A stretch of 64,000 nucleotides of DNA from Demequina lignilytica (GCF_030418305.1 NZ_JAUHPX010000001.1:62001-126000); one strand, 5' to 3'. Positions 34,087 to 43,649 are shown, numbered from the stretch's first letter. The notes: a model not told the origin generated them from the letters alone. Program-made: numbers and translations.

Positions 34087-36333
34087 ATGAGCATCGTCGA
34101 GGTGGAGCGCGCGGGGGCTATCCGGGAGGGCGGCACGCGCCACGCGCTCACCGTGGTCAAGCGCGACGGACGGACGCTGCGCTTCGACGACTCGCGGATC
34201 GGCGCGGCGGTCGCGAAGGCCTTCGTGTCGGTGCACGGAGAGCTCACCGCCGAGCACGAGCAGACCATCGACGCTCTCGTCGCACGCATCGACGCCGAGC
34301 TCGACCGCAGGTTCGTCGACGCGGTCAAGATCTACGAGATCCAGTCCGTGGTCGAGCACGAGCTGCTCGAGGCGGGGGAGTACGAGGTGGCGCGCGCCTA
34401 CATCGACTACCGCGTCTCGCGCGACATCGCCCGCTCCAAGGCGACCGACCTGAACCACTCGATCCACCGCCTCCTGTCCAAGGACTCCGCGGTGGTCAAC
34501 GAGAACGCGAACAAGGACGCCGAGGTCTACAACACCCAGCGCGACCTCACCGCCGGCATGGTCGGCAAGGCGATCGGCCTCAAGCTCCTGCCCGCGCACG
34601 TCGCGAACGCGCACCAGAAGGGTGACCTGCACTACCACGACCTGGACTACCACCCCTATGCGCCGATGACGAACTGCTGCCTCATCGACTTCCCGAGCAT
34701 GCTGTCGGCGGGCTTCCGGATCGGCAACGCACAGGTCGAGCCCCCGCGGTCGATCCAGACGGCCACGGCGCAGATCAGCCAGATCATCGCGAACGTCTCG
34801 TCCAGCCAGTACGGCGGTTGCACCGTCAACCGCATCGACGAGCTGCTGGCGCCCTACGCCGCGCTCAACCATGCCAAGCACCTCGCCGACGCCGAGCACT
34901 GGATCGACGACGAGGAGCGGCGGGAGGAGTTCGCGCGCGACAAGACGCGCAAGGACATCTACGACGCCATGCAGTCGCTCGAGTACGAGATCAACACGTT
35001 GTTCACCTCGAACGGCCAGACCCCGTTCACCTCGGTCGGCTTCGGCCTCGGCACCGGGTGGTACGAGCGCGAGATCCAGAAGGCGATCCTGCGGATCCGC
35101 ATCCGCGGGCTGGGCCGGGAGCAGCGCACCGCGATCTTCCCCAAGCTGCTGTTCACCCTCAAGCGGGGCCTCAACCTCGCGGAGGGCGACCCGAACTACG
35201 ACATCAAGGAGCTCGCCGTCGAGTGCGCGACCCAGCGCATGTACCCCGACGTGCTCAGCTACGACAAGATCGTGGAGATCACCGGCTCCTTCAAGGCCCC
35301 GATGGGCTGCCGGTCCTTCCTCCAGGGGTGGACGGACGAGGACGGCCAGGACGTGGTCGACGGCCGCATGAACCTCGGCGTCGTCACCCTGAACCTGCCG
35401 CGCATCGCCCTCGAGTCCGGCGGCGACCTCGACCGCTTCTGGCAGCTTCTGGACGAGCGCCTCGAGACCCTTCACGACGCGCTCGTGTTCCGCATCGAGC
35501 GCTGCAAGGAGGCGCGCCCGGGCAACGCGCCGATCCTCTACCAGTACGGCGCCTTCGGTCGCCGCCTGTCCGCGGGCGAGGACGTCGACCAGCTGTTCCG
35601 CGACCGCCGCGCGACGGTGTCGATGGGCTACATCGGCCTGTACGAGGTCGCGACGGTCTTCTACGGCAACCCATGGGAGTCCGACCCCGAGGCCAAGGAG
35701 CTCACGCTCGAGGTGCTGCGCGCCATGAAGCGCCGCGCGGCCGCGTGGGCCGACGAGACCGGCTACCACTTCTCCGTCTACTCGACCCCGTCGGAGTCGC
35801 TCACGGACCGCTTCGCTCGCATGGACAAGGAGCGGTTCGGCGCGGTGCCGGACGTCACGGACAAGGACTACTACACCAACTCGTTCCACTACGACGTCCG
35901 CAAGAACCCCACGCCCTTCGAGAAGCTCGACTTCGAGGCCGACTACGCGCCCCTCGCGTCCGGCGGCTTCATCCACTACGTCGAGTACCCCGTGCTGCGC
36001 CAGAACCCCAAGGCGCTCGAGGCCGTGTGGGACTACGCGTACGACCGGATCGGCTACCTCGGCACGAACACGCCGATCGACCGGTGCTACGACTGCGGCT
36101 ACGCGGGCGACTTCGACCCGACCGCCCGCGGCTTCGCGTGCCCGGCGTGCGGCAACGCCAACCCGGGCACGTGCGACGTGGTCAAGCGCACCTGCGGCTA
36201 CCTGGGCAACCCCCAGCAGCGGCCGATGGTCCACGGCCGCCACCAGGAGATCGCGTCGCGCGTCAAGCACCTGCCCGGCGACGTGCGCGTCGCGCCGGCG
36301 CTCGAGGACCGCGAGTCGCGGCCGGAGGGATAG
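34087..36333 (+). CDS. nrdD: Anaerobic (class III) ribonucleoside-triphosphate reductase
   Basis: The 748-residue glycyl-radical enzyme reduces NTPs to dNTPs without oxygen. An N-terminal ATP-cone (about residues 18-110, VVKRDGRTLRFDDSRI) senses ATP/dATP. The catalytic barrel includes QTATAQISQIIANVSSSQYGG. The C-terminus has the zinc motif CYDCGY...CPACG and the glycyl-radical segment RTCGYLGNP. The ATG at 34087 has GGAGGG at 6 nt; in-frame codons upstream lack this. nrdG follows after 5 bp. Two NrdR boxes upstream predict repression when dATP is plentiful. Confidence 0.95.
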   Translation: MSIVEVERAGAIREGGTRHALTVVKRDGRTLRFDDSRIGAAVAKAFVSVHGELTAEHEQTIDALVARIDAELDRRFVDAVKIYEIQSVVEHELLEAGEYEVARAYIDYRVSRDIARSKATDLNHSIHRLLSKDSAVVNENANKDAEVYNTQRDLTAGMVGKAIGLKLLPAHVANAHQKGDLHYHDLDYHPYAPMTNCCLIDFPSMLSAGFRIGNAQVEPPRSIQTATAQISQIIANVSSSQYGGCTVNRIDELLAPYAALNHAKHLADAEHWIDDEERREEFARDKTRKDIYDAMQSLEYEINTLFTSNGQTPFTSVGFGLGTGWYEREIQKAILRIRIRGLGREQRTAIFPKLLFTLKRGLNLAEGDPNYDIKELAVECATQRMYPDVLSYDKIVEITGSFKAPMGCRSFLQGWTDEDGQDVVDGRMNLGVVTLNLPRIALESGGDLDRFWQLLDERLETLHDALVFRIERCKEARPGNAPILYQYGAFGRRLSAGEDVDQLFRDRRATVSMGYIGLYEVATVFYGNPWESDPEAKELTLEVLRAMKRRAAAWADETGYHFSVYSTPSESLTDRFARMDKERFGAVPDVTDKDYYTNSFHYDVRKNPTPFEKLDFEADYAPLASGGFIHYVEYPVLRQNPKALEAVWDYAYDRIGYLGTNTPIDRCYDCGYAGDFDPTARGFACPACGNANPGTCDVVKRTCGYLGNPQQRPMVHGRHQEIASRVKHLPGDVRVAPALEDRESRPEG

Positions 36334-36338
36334 GGACG

Positions 36339-36899
36339 ATGCACCGGTCGCCGACGGAGGACTGGCGGGCGGAGCGCGTCAGTCAGGGCTTCGTCGCGGA
36401 CTACAAGCCCTTCAGCTTCGTCGACGGCGAGGGGGTGCGCTGCAGCGTCTACGTGAGCGGGTGCCTCTTCGCCTGCGACGGATGCTTCAACAAGGACGCG
36501 TGGAGCTTCCGCTGCGGCGAGGAGTACGGCGCGGACCTGGAGGACCGGATCCTCGCAGACCTGGCTCACCCCTCGGTGCAGGGCATCTCGCTCCTCGGCG
36601 GCGAGCCGTTCCTCAACACGCAGGTCTGCCTCGCCGTCGTGCGCCGCATGCGTCGCGAGCTGCCGTCCAAGGACGTGTGGTGCTGGTCGGGGTACACCTT
36701 CGAGGAGCTCGTGACGGGAACCCAGGACAAGCGCGACCTGCTCGCGCAGGTCGACGTCCTCGTCGACGGGCCGTTCGATCTCGCCCGACGCGACCTCCGA
36801 CTGGCGTTCCGGGGCTCGACGAACCAGCGGGTGCTCGACGTCCCGCTCTCCCTCGCGCGCGGGGTCCCGGTGGCGTGGGCCGGCCTCAGGGACGGGTGA
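36339..36899 (+). CDS. nrdG: Anaerobic RNR-activating radical-SAM protein
   Basis: The 186-residue activase uses S-adenosylmethionine and a [4Fe-4S] cluster to install the glycyl radical on NrdD. The cluster motif is CLFACDGC (CxxxCxxC, about residues 44-51), followed by SLLGGEPFLN, the SAM-contacting GGE motif. The length is normal. It starts 5 bp after nrdD and is certainly co-transcribed. Its last 14 bp overlap the 3' end of the convergent glutaminase gene. Confidence 0.94.
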   Translation: MHRSPTEDWRAERVSQGFVADYKPFSFVDGEGVRCSVYVSGCLFACDGCFNKDAWSFRCGEEYGADLEDRILADLAHPSVQGISLLGGEPFLNTQVCLAVVRRMRRELPSKDVWCWSGYTFEELVTGTQDKRDLLAQVDVLVDGPFDLARRDLRLAFRGSTNQRVLDVPLSLARGVPVAWAGLRDG

Positions 36900-37785
36900 G
36901 CGCGGGCGCCAGCGCCGTGAGGGCGACCTGCGCGCGCAAGGGGTTGCCCGTGGCGTCGAGCGGCGGGCTGAACGCGGCGGCCGAGCCGCGACCGGGTGCC
37001 ACCATGACCATACCGCCGGCGATCCCGCTCTTCGCGGGAAGGCCCACGGCGCCGCGCCAGGCAACCGTGCCCTCGTAGAGACCGGCGAGCGCCATCGCCT
37101 CCACGGCGACGCGCGCCGCCGCGGGGCTGACGACGCGCACGCCGGTGACGGGATCGACCCCGCCCGCGGCCAGCACCGCTCCCATGCGAGCGAGGTCGGC
37201 GACGGTCACGGCGAGGCAGGACTGGAGCGTGTAGAGGTGCAGCGCGTCCTCGACGGCGGTGCCGAGCAGCCCCCGGGCGGCGAGCGCGCCGGCGAGCTCG
37301 CGGTTGCGGTGGTTGGTCGCGTGGATCGCCTCGACCATGGCGCCGTCCGCGACCAGGTCGCGACCCGCGAACGCGGAGAGCCCCGCGCGCAGCCTCGCCT
37401 CGCCGGCGCCCGCATCGTCCTCTCCGAGGAGCGACGATGCGGTGATCGCGCCGGGGTTCACCATCGGGTTGGTGCGCCCGCCCGGTCCCGCGTGGATCGC
37501 GCGCACGTCGTTGAACGGCAGCCCGGTCTCGCGCATCCCGGTGAGGGAGAGCACCCGGTCCTCCCCGTGGAGGTCGACCGCGAGAGCGAGCACGAACGGC
37601 TTGGCCGCGCTCATGAGGATGAACGGATGCGCGGCGTCCCCGCCCACGTCCGCCGCCTCGCCGAGGCGATGCAGCGCCGCCGCCAGCAGGTCGGGGTCGG
37701 TGGCGGCGAGGCTCGGATAGACGCCGGTGACAGCGCCGCCCGACACCGCGCGTGCCGCGGCGAGGGCCGCCGCGACGGCGTTCAC
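36886..37785 (-). CDS. glsA: Glutaminase
   Basis: The 299-residue enzyme hydrolyses glutamine to glutamate and ammonia. It belongs to the serine-dependent beta-lactamase-like glutaminase family: SAAKPFVLALA holds the catalytic Ser-x-x-Lys, NPMVNPGAI the substrate Asn, and VGLPAKSGIAGG with FSPPLDATGN the C-terminal signature. The GTG at 37785 overlaps the peroxidase gene's TGA (GTGA), so the two are translationally coupled; a longer frame upstream overlaps that gene and is rejected. Confidence 0.92.
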   Translation of the reverse strand: MNAVAAALAAARAVSGGAVTGVYPSLAATDPDLLAAALHRLGEAADVGGDAAHPFILMSAAKPFVLALAVDLHGEDRVLSLTGMRETGLPFNDVRAIHAGPGGRTNPMVNPGAITASSLLGEDDAGAGEARLRAGLSAFAGRDLVADGAMVEAIHATNHRNRELAGALAARGLLGTAVEDALHLYTLQSCLAVTVADLARMGAVLAAGGVDPVTGVRVVSPAAARVAVEAMALAGLYEGTVAWRGAVGLPAKSGIAGGMVMVAPGRGSAAAFSPPLDATGNPLRAQVALTALAPALTRP

Positions 37786-38264
37786 ACCGCGAGCGCCGCG
37801 CGGATGTCCGCCTCGAGGGCGGAGGGCTCGGTCGTGGGCGCGTAGCGGCGTATCACGCGACCGTCCCTCCCGACCAGGAACTTGGTGAAGTTCCACTTGA
37901 TCGCGTCCCCCATGAGCGAACGGGTGGAGGACTTGAGCCATCCGTACAGCGGGTGCTGGGCGGGCCCGTTGACGTCGATCTTGGCGAACATCGGGAAGGT
38001 CACGCCGTAGTTAGCCTGGCAGAACTCGCCGATACCGTCCGCGTCCAGCGGCTCCTGTCCGGCGAACTGGTTGCACGGGAAGCCGAGGATGGCGAGACCG
38101 AGCGGTCCGAGCTCGCGATGGAGCGCCTCGAGGCCCTCGAACTGCGGCGTGAGCCCGCAGCGCGACGCGGTGTTGACCACCAGCACCACCTGTCCCTCGT
38201 AGGCGGACAGGGGCTGCTCCTCGCCCCTGAGCGTGGCGGCGGAGAAGTCGGCGATGGTGGTCAT
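37782..38264 (-). CDS. Glutathione/thioredoxin peroxidase-like protein (GPx family)
   Basis: The 160-residue peroxidase removes hydroperoxides, in bacteria usually with thioredoxin as reductant. The motifs are VVNTASRCGLTPQF with peroxidatic Cys36, GFPCNQFAGQEP and KWNFTKFLVGRDG, the last giving the Trp/Asn/Lys environment of the active site. It carries Cys, not selenocysteine. The ATG at 38264 is preceded by a GACACT -10-like box at 7 nt; a GTG two codons upstream is less likely. Confidence 0.92.
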   Translation of the reverse strand: MTTIADFSAATLRGEEQPLSAYEGQVVLVVNTASRCGLTPQFEGLEALHRELGPLGLAILGFPCNQFAGQEPLDADGIGEFCQANYGVTFPMFAKIDVNGPAQHPLYGWLKSSTRSLMGDAIKWNFTKFLVGRDGRVIRRYAPTTEPSALEADIRAALAV

Positions 38265-38296
38265 GTCCACCAGTGTCGCACCTCGCGCCGGGGCGG

Positions 38297-40027
38297 TCAG
38301 GCGGAGCCGCGCTCCGCCTCCATCTCCCGCAGCGCGCGGCGCAGCACCTTGCCGACGTTGGTCTTCGGGAGCTCGTCGATGAACTCGATCTCCTTGGGCC
38401 GCTTGTACCCCGTCAGCCGCTCCTTGAGGAAGACGCGCAGCTCCGCCTCGGTGAGCGAGTCGTCGCGCCGCACCACGAAGAGCTTGGGCACCTCGCCGGA
38501 GTGCTCGTTGGGGATCGGGATGGCGCCCGCCTCCGCGACCTTCGGGTGCAGCATCGCCGCGTCCTCGATCTCGCCGGGGTACACGTTGAACCCGCCGCAG
38601 ACGATGATCTCCTTCTTGCGGTCGACGATCCGGAAGAACCCGTCCTCGTCCTCGACGGCGACGTCGCCCGTGAGGAGCCAGCCGTCGTCGGTGATCACGC
38701 GCCTCGACTCCTCGGGCTGATTCCAGTAGCCCATCATGACCTGGGGGCCGCGCACGGCGAGCTCGCCGGCGGTTCCCAGGGGCACGGGCGCACCCTCGTC
38801 GTCGACGATCCGCACGTCGGTGGACGGCAGCGGCACGCCGATGGTGCCGATCCGCGCGGGGTGGTGCGTCGGGTTGACCGAGACCACGGGGGACGCCTCG
38901 GTGAGGCCGTAGCCCTCGATGATGTCGTTGCCCGTGACGTTGCGCCAGCGCTCCGCCACGGACGAGCGCACCGCCATGCCGCCGGCGACGGTGAGCTGGA
39001 GCTTGTCGAAGTCGAGCGCGCGGAACGCGCCGTTGTCCAGCAGCGCGCCCGCGAGAGTGCTCACCAGGATCAGCCCGTCCGGCCTTGACGTGTCCAGCTC
39101 CTTGACGAAGGCGGGGATGTCGCGCGGGTTGGTGATCAGCACATTGTGGGCGCCGAACCGGAAGAACCCGAGGCAGTTCACGGTCAGCGAGAACACGTGG
39201 TAGAGCGGGAGCGCGGCGATGATCACCGACTGGCGCTCCTCGCCGAGCGTGGCCCGGATCTGGCCCATGAACTGCTCCTGGTTGGCCAGGAGGTTGCCGT
39301 GGGTGAGCACCGCGGCCTTCGCGCCGCCCGTGGTGCCGCCGGTGTACTGGAGGAAGGCGACGTCGTCGAGGCCGAGCCCCGGGTCGGCCCAGGTCTCCTT
39401 CGCGCCGCGGGCGAGGGCGTCGCGGAAGGGGATCTCGCGGGGAAGGTGGTACCGCGGCACCATCTTCTTCACCTTGCCGGCGACGAAGTTGACGATCTGA
39501 CGCTTGGGTGCGGGCAGCAGGTCGCCGACCTGGGTGACGATCACGTGCTCGATGGTCGTCGCGGGAAGCACCTGCTCGACCTTGTCGGCGAAGTTGGCCA
39601 GCACCACGATCGCCTTGGGCGCGGCGTCGCGGAACACCCCCTCCATCTCGCGGACCGTGTACAGGGGGTTCGCGTTCACGACCACCAGCCCCGCGCGGAG
39701 CGCGCCGAAGAGGGCGACCGGGTACTGCAGCAGGTTCGGCATCTGCAGCACGATCCGGTCGCCGCGGGCGAGGCCGAGGTCACGCTGGAGGAAGGCGGCG
39801 AAGCGGGTGGCGAGCGCGTCGACCTCGGCGAAGCTGAGCGTGCCGCCGAGGTTGGAGAACGCCGTGCGATCGCCGTACTCGGCGGCCGCGTTGGCGACGA
39901 GCTCCGGGAGCGAGCGCGCCGCCGGCGGGGTGATGACACGGCCGACGCCGGGGGAGTAGAAGCGGTACCACGGGCGGTCGTCGCCGCCGACGGGGTCCAT
40001 GCCGCTCGGGGTGTAGTGCGGGTGCAT
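38297..40027 (-). CDS. fadD: Long-chain fatty-acid-CoA ligase
   Basis: The 576-residue adenylate-forming enzyme activates fatty acids to acyl-CoA. The AMP-binding motif is LQYTGGTTGGAKAAVLTHGN (about residues 210-229), with GYGLTEASP and the C-terminal hinge TGDVAVEDEDGFFRIVDRKK. The ATG at 40027 has GAGG 8 nt upstream; a GTG at 40033 is a near alternative. It lies 64 bp downstream of the MaoC-type gene on the same strand and probably belongs to the same fatty-acid unit. Confidence 0.92.
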   Translation of the reverse strand: MHPHYTPSGMDPVGGDDRPWYRFYSPGVGRVITPPAARSLPELVANAAAEYGDRTAFSNLGGTLSFAEVDALATRFAAFLQRDLGLARGDRIVLQMPNLLQYPVALFGALRAGLVVVNANPLYTVREMEGVFRDAAPKAIVVLANFADKVEQVLPATTIEHVIVTQVGDLLPAPKRQIVNFVAGKVKKMVPRYHLPREIPFRDALARGAKETWADPGLGLDDVAFLQYTGGTTGGAKAAVLTHGNLLANQEQFMGQIRATLGEERQSVIIAALPLYHVFSLTVNCLGFFRFGAHNVLITNPRDIPAFVKELDTSRPDGLILVSTLAGALLDNGAFRALDFDKLQLTVAGGMAVRSSVAERWRNVTGNDIIEGYGLTEASPVVSVNPTHHPARIGTIGVPLPSTDVRIVDDEGAPVPLGTAGELAVRGPQVMMGYWNQPEESRRVITDDGWLLTGDVAVEDEDGFFRIVDRKKEIIVCGGFNVYPGEIEDAAMLHPKVAEAGAIPIPNEHSGEVPKLFVVRRDDSLTEAELRVFLKERLTGYKRPKEIEFIDELPKTNVGKVLRRALREMEAERGSA

Positions 40028-40091
40028 CTTCACATCCTCGTTGATGGTCGATGGGGGACGGGGGAGGGCGCGCGGCGCCTCGGGGACGAGC

Positions 40092-40955
40092 CTAGGCCCG
40101 GGCGCGCTCCGTGGAGGACACCGACATCAGCAGGTGCGGCTTCGCGCCGTCGCGGGACGTCACCGCGACGCTGTGCACGCCGTCCGCGAGCGCCGCGTGG
40201 AATCCGACCGAGCCGGGCAGCAGCACCGGCTTGGTGAAGGCCACGTCGGTGCGGTACGCCTCGGGCAGCCGGCCGTCGAGGGCCGCGAGCGCGCGCGCAT
40301 GCGTCCACATGCCGTGGATGATCGGACGGGGGAAACCGAAGGCGCGCGCCGCGAGTCGCGACGTGTGGATCGGGTTGGGATCGCCCGAGACGCGTCGGTA
40401 GTCCCGTCCGAGGCCGGCGGGCAGGCGCCAACGCGCGTGCGGCACTACAGCCGTGAAGGGCTCGCGCGGGAGCTCGACGGGCTCGCCGGGAACCTCCATG
40501 CCGGAGGCCAGGTAGGTGCTGACCCCCTCCCAGACCGTCTCGCCGGCGACGCGGATCGTGCCCACGAGGTCCAGCAGCGCCCCGCGCTGATGCGGTCGCA
40601 GGCCGCGCGCGGCCACCTCGATCGCCAGCTCCTCGCGCACCGAGACGGGGCGGCGCAGGGTCATGGAGTTGGACACGTGGACGGCGCCGACGAGCCGCAC
40701 GGAGGACCGGCGGTCGCCGAGCAGGTGCACGTGGAGCGGGAAGGTGAGCACGTGAAGCCAGGTCGGCGGCACGGTGTCGCGCAACGGGAAGCCGCAGACC
40801 CGCGCGTAGTCGGCGAGCCGCGCGGCGTCCTGCCGGTATCCCTCCAGCCGCACCGGATCCTCGGGCAGACGCGCGCCTCGCGCGCGTGCCGGAACCATCG
40901 CCCGAGCGAAGGCGGCGCCCATGCCGGGGGCCTCGGACAGCACCTCCACGGCCAT
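40092..40955 (-). CDS. MaoC-like (R)-3-hydroxyacyl dehydratase (HtdX-type)
   Basis: The 287-residue protein contains two hot-dog folds; the C-terminal one carries the hydratase-2 motif SGDPNPIHTS (about residues 195-204) followed by AFGFPRPIIHGM. It would interconvert (R)-3-hydroxyacyl and enoyl thioesters. The order fadA-fabG-maoC matches mycobacterial fadA2-fabG4-htdX. Its ATG shares a base with the FabG stop (40955), so translation is coupled. Confidence 0.88.
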   Translation of the reverse strand: MAVEVLSEAPGMGAAFARAMVPARARGARLPEDPVRLEGYRQDAARLADYARVCGFPLRDTVPPTWLHVLTFPLHVHLLGDRRSSVRLVGAVHVSNSMTLRRPVSVREELAIEVAARGLRPHQRGALLDLVGTIRVAGETVWEGVSTYLASGMEVPGEPVELPREPFTAVVPHARWRLPAGLGRDYRRVSGDPNPIHTSRLAARAFGFPRPIIHGMWTHARALAALDGRLPEAYRTDVAFTKPVLLPGSVGFHAALADGVHSVAVTSRDGAKPHLLMSVSSTERARA

Positions 40956-42301
40956 CAGGCGCCCACCAGGTTCTGCCCGCAGACGCGGATGACCTGGCCC
41001 GTGACGCCCTGGGCGCCGGGGGAGAGCAGGTAGGCGATGGTCTCCGCGACGTCCACGGGCTGGCCGCCCTGGCTCAGGGAGTTGCTGCGCCGGAACACCT
41101 CGCGCTGGATGAAGGGGATGCGCGCGGTCATGTCCGTCTCGATGAAACCGGGTGCGACGGCGTTGGCGGTGATGGCCCGCGCCGCGAGATCCGGGGCCAT
41201 CGCCTCGACAAGGCCCGCGACCCCGGCCTTGGAGGCGGCGTAGTTGGTCTGCCCCTTGTTGCCCGCGAGGCCGGACGTGGACGCGACGCCCACGATGCGC
41301 CCGCCGTCGGCGATGCCGCCGGGGGTCGCCGGGTCGAGCAGCACGGCGTTGATGCGCATCTCGGCGGCGAGGTTGACCTCCAGGACGGACCGCCATCGAT
41401 CGGCGTCGGTGTTGGCGAGCAGCTTGTCCCGCGTGATGCCGGCGTTGTGGACGATCCCGTGGAGCCGCGCCCCGCGCCCGGCGACATGGGCCGCGATCCT
41501 GGCGCCCGCATCGTCCGCCGTGATGTCGAGCTGCAGCGCGGTGCCCGCGATCTCGTTCGCCACCTGGGCGAGCGCCTCGCCCGCGGCCGGGATGTCCACG
41601 GCCACCACGTCGGCGCCGTCACGGGCCAGGGTGCGCGCGATCGCGGCGCCGATGCCGCGGGCCGCGCCCGTCACGACCACCGTGCGGCCGTCGAGGGGCC
41701 GGTCGGACGGGCGCTCCTCCGCGAGCCCCGCCGCCTGCACCGTCCATGCCTGGCCGTCCACGAAGGCGGACCGCCCCTCGAGGACGAACGCGAGGGTGGT
41801 CGCGAGGTCGCCCGGCCCGGCGTCGGCGCCCGCGAGGATCAACGTGGCGGTGGCCCCCTTGCGCAGCTCCTTCCCGACCGTGCGGGTGATGCCGTCGAGG
41901 GCTCGCGTCACGGCGCGCCGTTCCCAATCGCCGGTGGCCGGTCGGGCGAGCAGGATCACGCGACCCGACGGCTCGAGCGAGCGCACCGCGGGGCGGAGGA
42001 CCGCGCGGATGGTCTCGAGCTGATCGACGCGCTCAAGGTCCGTGGCGTCGATGACCACGGCGCCGATCGGGGCGCCGTAGCCGGGTGCGGCGGAGCCGTC
42101 GTCGGTCACGGGGGCCTCCACCGGGAGACCCAGGAGACGCAGGGTGCGGGCCGCGAGGGTCGAGTCGCCCAGCGAGGCGTGCACGATCGGTCCCGCGGGG
42201 AGCCGGCGCCCGCGGCGCAGGCGCGGCGGCTCGTGGACCCCCGCCTTCCGCGCCACCGCCTTGCCGACCGGGGTGCCGTAGATACGCTCGAGCGTCGACA
42301 T
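40955..42301 (-). CDS. fabG: High-molecular-weight 3-oxoacyl reductase (FabG4-type)
   Basis: At 448 residues this SDR is almost twice the usual FabG. Residues about 205-448 are a complete reductase: VVVTGAARGIGAAIA for NAD(P), NAG in VHNAGI, and Ser/Tyr/Lys in STSG and NYAASKAG. The first 200 residues form a degenerate Rossmann/flavodoxin-like domain (VVIDATDL; VILLARPA), as in Mycobacterium tuberculosis FabG4. It reduces or oxidises 3-ketoacyl thioesters. The start shares one base with the thiolase stop (TGATG). Confidence 0.9.
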   Translation of the reverse strand: MSTLERIYGTPVGKAVARKAGVHEPPRLRRGRRLPAGPIVHASLGDSTLAARTLRLLGLPVEAPVTDDGSAAPGYGAPIGAVVIDATDLERVDQLETIRAVLRPAVRSLEPSGRVILLARPATGDWERRAVTRALDGITRTVGKELRKGATATLILAGADAGPGDLATTLAFVLEGRSAFVDGQAWTVQAAGLAEERPSDRPLDGRTVVVTGAARGIGAAIARTLARDGADVVAVDIPAAGEALAQVANEIAGTALQLDITADDAGARIAAHVAGRGARLHGIVHNAGITRDKLLANTDADRWRSVLEVNLAAEMRINAVLLDPATPGGIADGGRIVGVASTSGLAGNKGQTNYAASKAGVAGLVEAMAPDLAARAITANAVAPGFIETDMTARIPFIQREVFRRSNSLSQGGQPVDVAETIAYLLSPGAQGVTGQVIRVCGQNLVGA

Positions 42302-43569
42302 CACATGCCCTCCAGGATCGCCACGACGCCCTGCCCACCGGCGGCGCAGATCGAGATGAGGCCCCGCGAGCCCGGACCGCGCTCGTGGAGCAGCTTCGCG
42401 AGGGTCGGGACGATGCGCGCCCCGGTCGCAGCGAACGGGTGACCGGCCGCGAGGGACGAGCCCGTCACGTTGAGACGGTCGTCCGGGATGGTGCCGATCG
42501 GCCCGTCGAGGCCGAGCGCGGCGCAGTGCTCCGGATCGGCCCATGCCTTCCGCGTCGCCGCCACCGTGGAGGCGAAGGCCTCGTGGATCTCGACCAGGTC
42601 CATGTCGGCGATGCCGAGGCCCTGCCGCGCGAGCAGCCGGCCCGTCGCGGCGACCGGGCCCAGGAGGAGGTCGTCGCCGCCGGGGTGATCCACCGACGCG
42701 ACCTCCGCGTCCACCACCTTGGCGAGGATGGGCAGGTGATGCTCCCGCGCCCAGTCCTCGGAGGCGAGCAGGACCGCGGCGGCGCCGTCGGACAGCGCGG
42801 TCGAGTTGCCTGCGGTCATCGACCCCTCGGGCCCGCCGAAGGCGGGGCGCAGGGTCGCGAGCTTCTCGACGGTGGTGTCGGGACGCAGGATCGCGTCCCG
42901 CGTCACGCCGAGGTACGGCGTCACCAGGTCGTCGAAGAAGCCTCGGTCCCATGCGGCGGCGAGGCTGCGGTGCGAGTCCGCGGCGATCCGGTCCTGCTCC
43001 TCCCGCGTCACGCCCCAGCGCTCGGTGGTGAGGGCCTGGTGCTCGCCCATCGACAGCCCCGTGCGGGGCTCGGCGACCCCGGGGGCGAGGGGGGCGAGGT
43101 GGCTCGGGCGGATGCGGGCGAGCACCTTGATGCGCTCCGCAGCGCTCCGGGCGCGGCTCGCCCGGGCGAGGATCCGCCGCAGCGGCTCGCTGACGGTGAC
43201 GGGGGCGTTCGACGCGGAGTCGACGCCGGCCGCGATGCCCGCGTCGATCTGACCCAGACGGATCTTGTTGGCGATGTACACGGTAGCCTCGAGGCCCGTG
43301 CCGCAGGCCTGCTGGAGGTCGCACGCGGGCGTGTCGGGGGCGAGGGAGGTGCCCAGCACCGCCTCGCGGGTGAGGTTGAAGTCGCGCGGGTGCTTCAGCA
43401 CCGCGCCGCCCGCTACCTCGCCCATGCGCGCGCCCGCGAGTCCGTGGCGCGCGATCAGCCCGTCGAGCGCGGCAATGAGAAGATCCTGGTTGGAGGCCTC
43501 CGCGAGGGGTCCGCCGACCTTGGCGAACGGCGTGCGGTTTCCTCCGACCACCACAGCGGTGTGGTGCAT
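42301..43569 (-). CDS. fadA: Acetyl-CoA C-acyltransferase (thiolase)
   Basis: The 422-residue thiolase cleaves 3-ketoacyl-CoA to acetyl-CoA and a shortened acyl-CoA. Catalytic Cys89 is in LQQACGTGLEA; HEAFA, the GHPFAATGAR His motif and the ISICAAGGQG Cys motif are all present. It is the first gene of the fadA-fabG-maoC unit and lies 80 bp from a divergent TetR gene with palindromic sites in between. It starts at the ATG at 43569, with GGAGGCACC just before it. Confidence 0.93.
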   Translation of the reverse strand: MHHTAVVVGGNRTPFAKVGGPLAEASNQDLLIAALDGLIARHGLAGARMGEVAGGAVLKHPRDFNLTREAVLGTSLAPDTPACDLQQACGTGLEATVYIANKIRLGQIDAGIAAGVDSASNAPVTVSEPLRRILARASRARSAAERIKVLARIRPSHLAPLAPGVAEPRTGLSMGEHQALTTERWGVTREEQDRIAADSHRSLAAAWDRGFFDDLVTPYLGVTRDAILRPDTTVEKLATLRPAFGGPEGSMTAGNSTALSDGAAAVLLASEDWAREHHLPILAKVVDAEVASVDHPGGDDLLLGPVAATGRLLARQGLGIADMDLVEIHEAFASTVAATRKAWADPEHCAALGLDGPIGTIPDDRLNVTGSSLAAGHPFAATGARIVPTLAKLLHERGPGSRGLISICAAGGQGVVAILEGM

Positions 43570-43596
43570 GGTGCCTCCGGGTTCCTGTCGTGGGGG

Positions 43597-43615
43597 ACTA
43601 TCCGATACGGACAGT
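43597..43615. promoter_or_regulatory. Candidate TetR operator 1 (fadA / tetR)
   Basis: ACTATCCGATACGGACAGT is a 19-bp near-perfect palindrome (TCCG-ATA-CGGA core extended to ACT...AGT with one mismatched pair). It lies in the 80-bp divergent region, 27 bp from the fadA start, where a repressor would cover the fadA promoter. Confidence 0.65.
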
Positions 43616-43628
43616 AGCAGATACCGCG

Positions 43629-43641
43629 AGTACTGGGTACT
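43629..43641. promoter_or_regulatory. Candidate operator 2 overlapping the tetR -10 box
   Basis: AGTACTGGGTACT is a perfect 5-3-5 inverted repeat. It overlaps the TACTGT -10 box (43638-43643), which lies 6 nt before the TetR ATG, so binding here would give autorepression. Its sequence differs from operator 1. Confidence 0.45.
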
Positions 43642-43649
43642 GTGGTGCC

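Noticed and set aside
33811..36270. Minus-strand open frame of 819 codons
   Set aside because: It is antisense to nrdD; composition is Val/Arg/Asp-rich without motifs.
36886..37941. Longer version of the glutaminase gene starting at 37941
   Set aside because: The extension overlaps the peroxidase gene; the GTG at 37785 gives the family N-terminus and a GTGA coupling.
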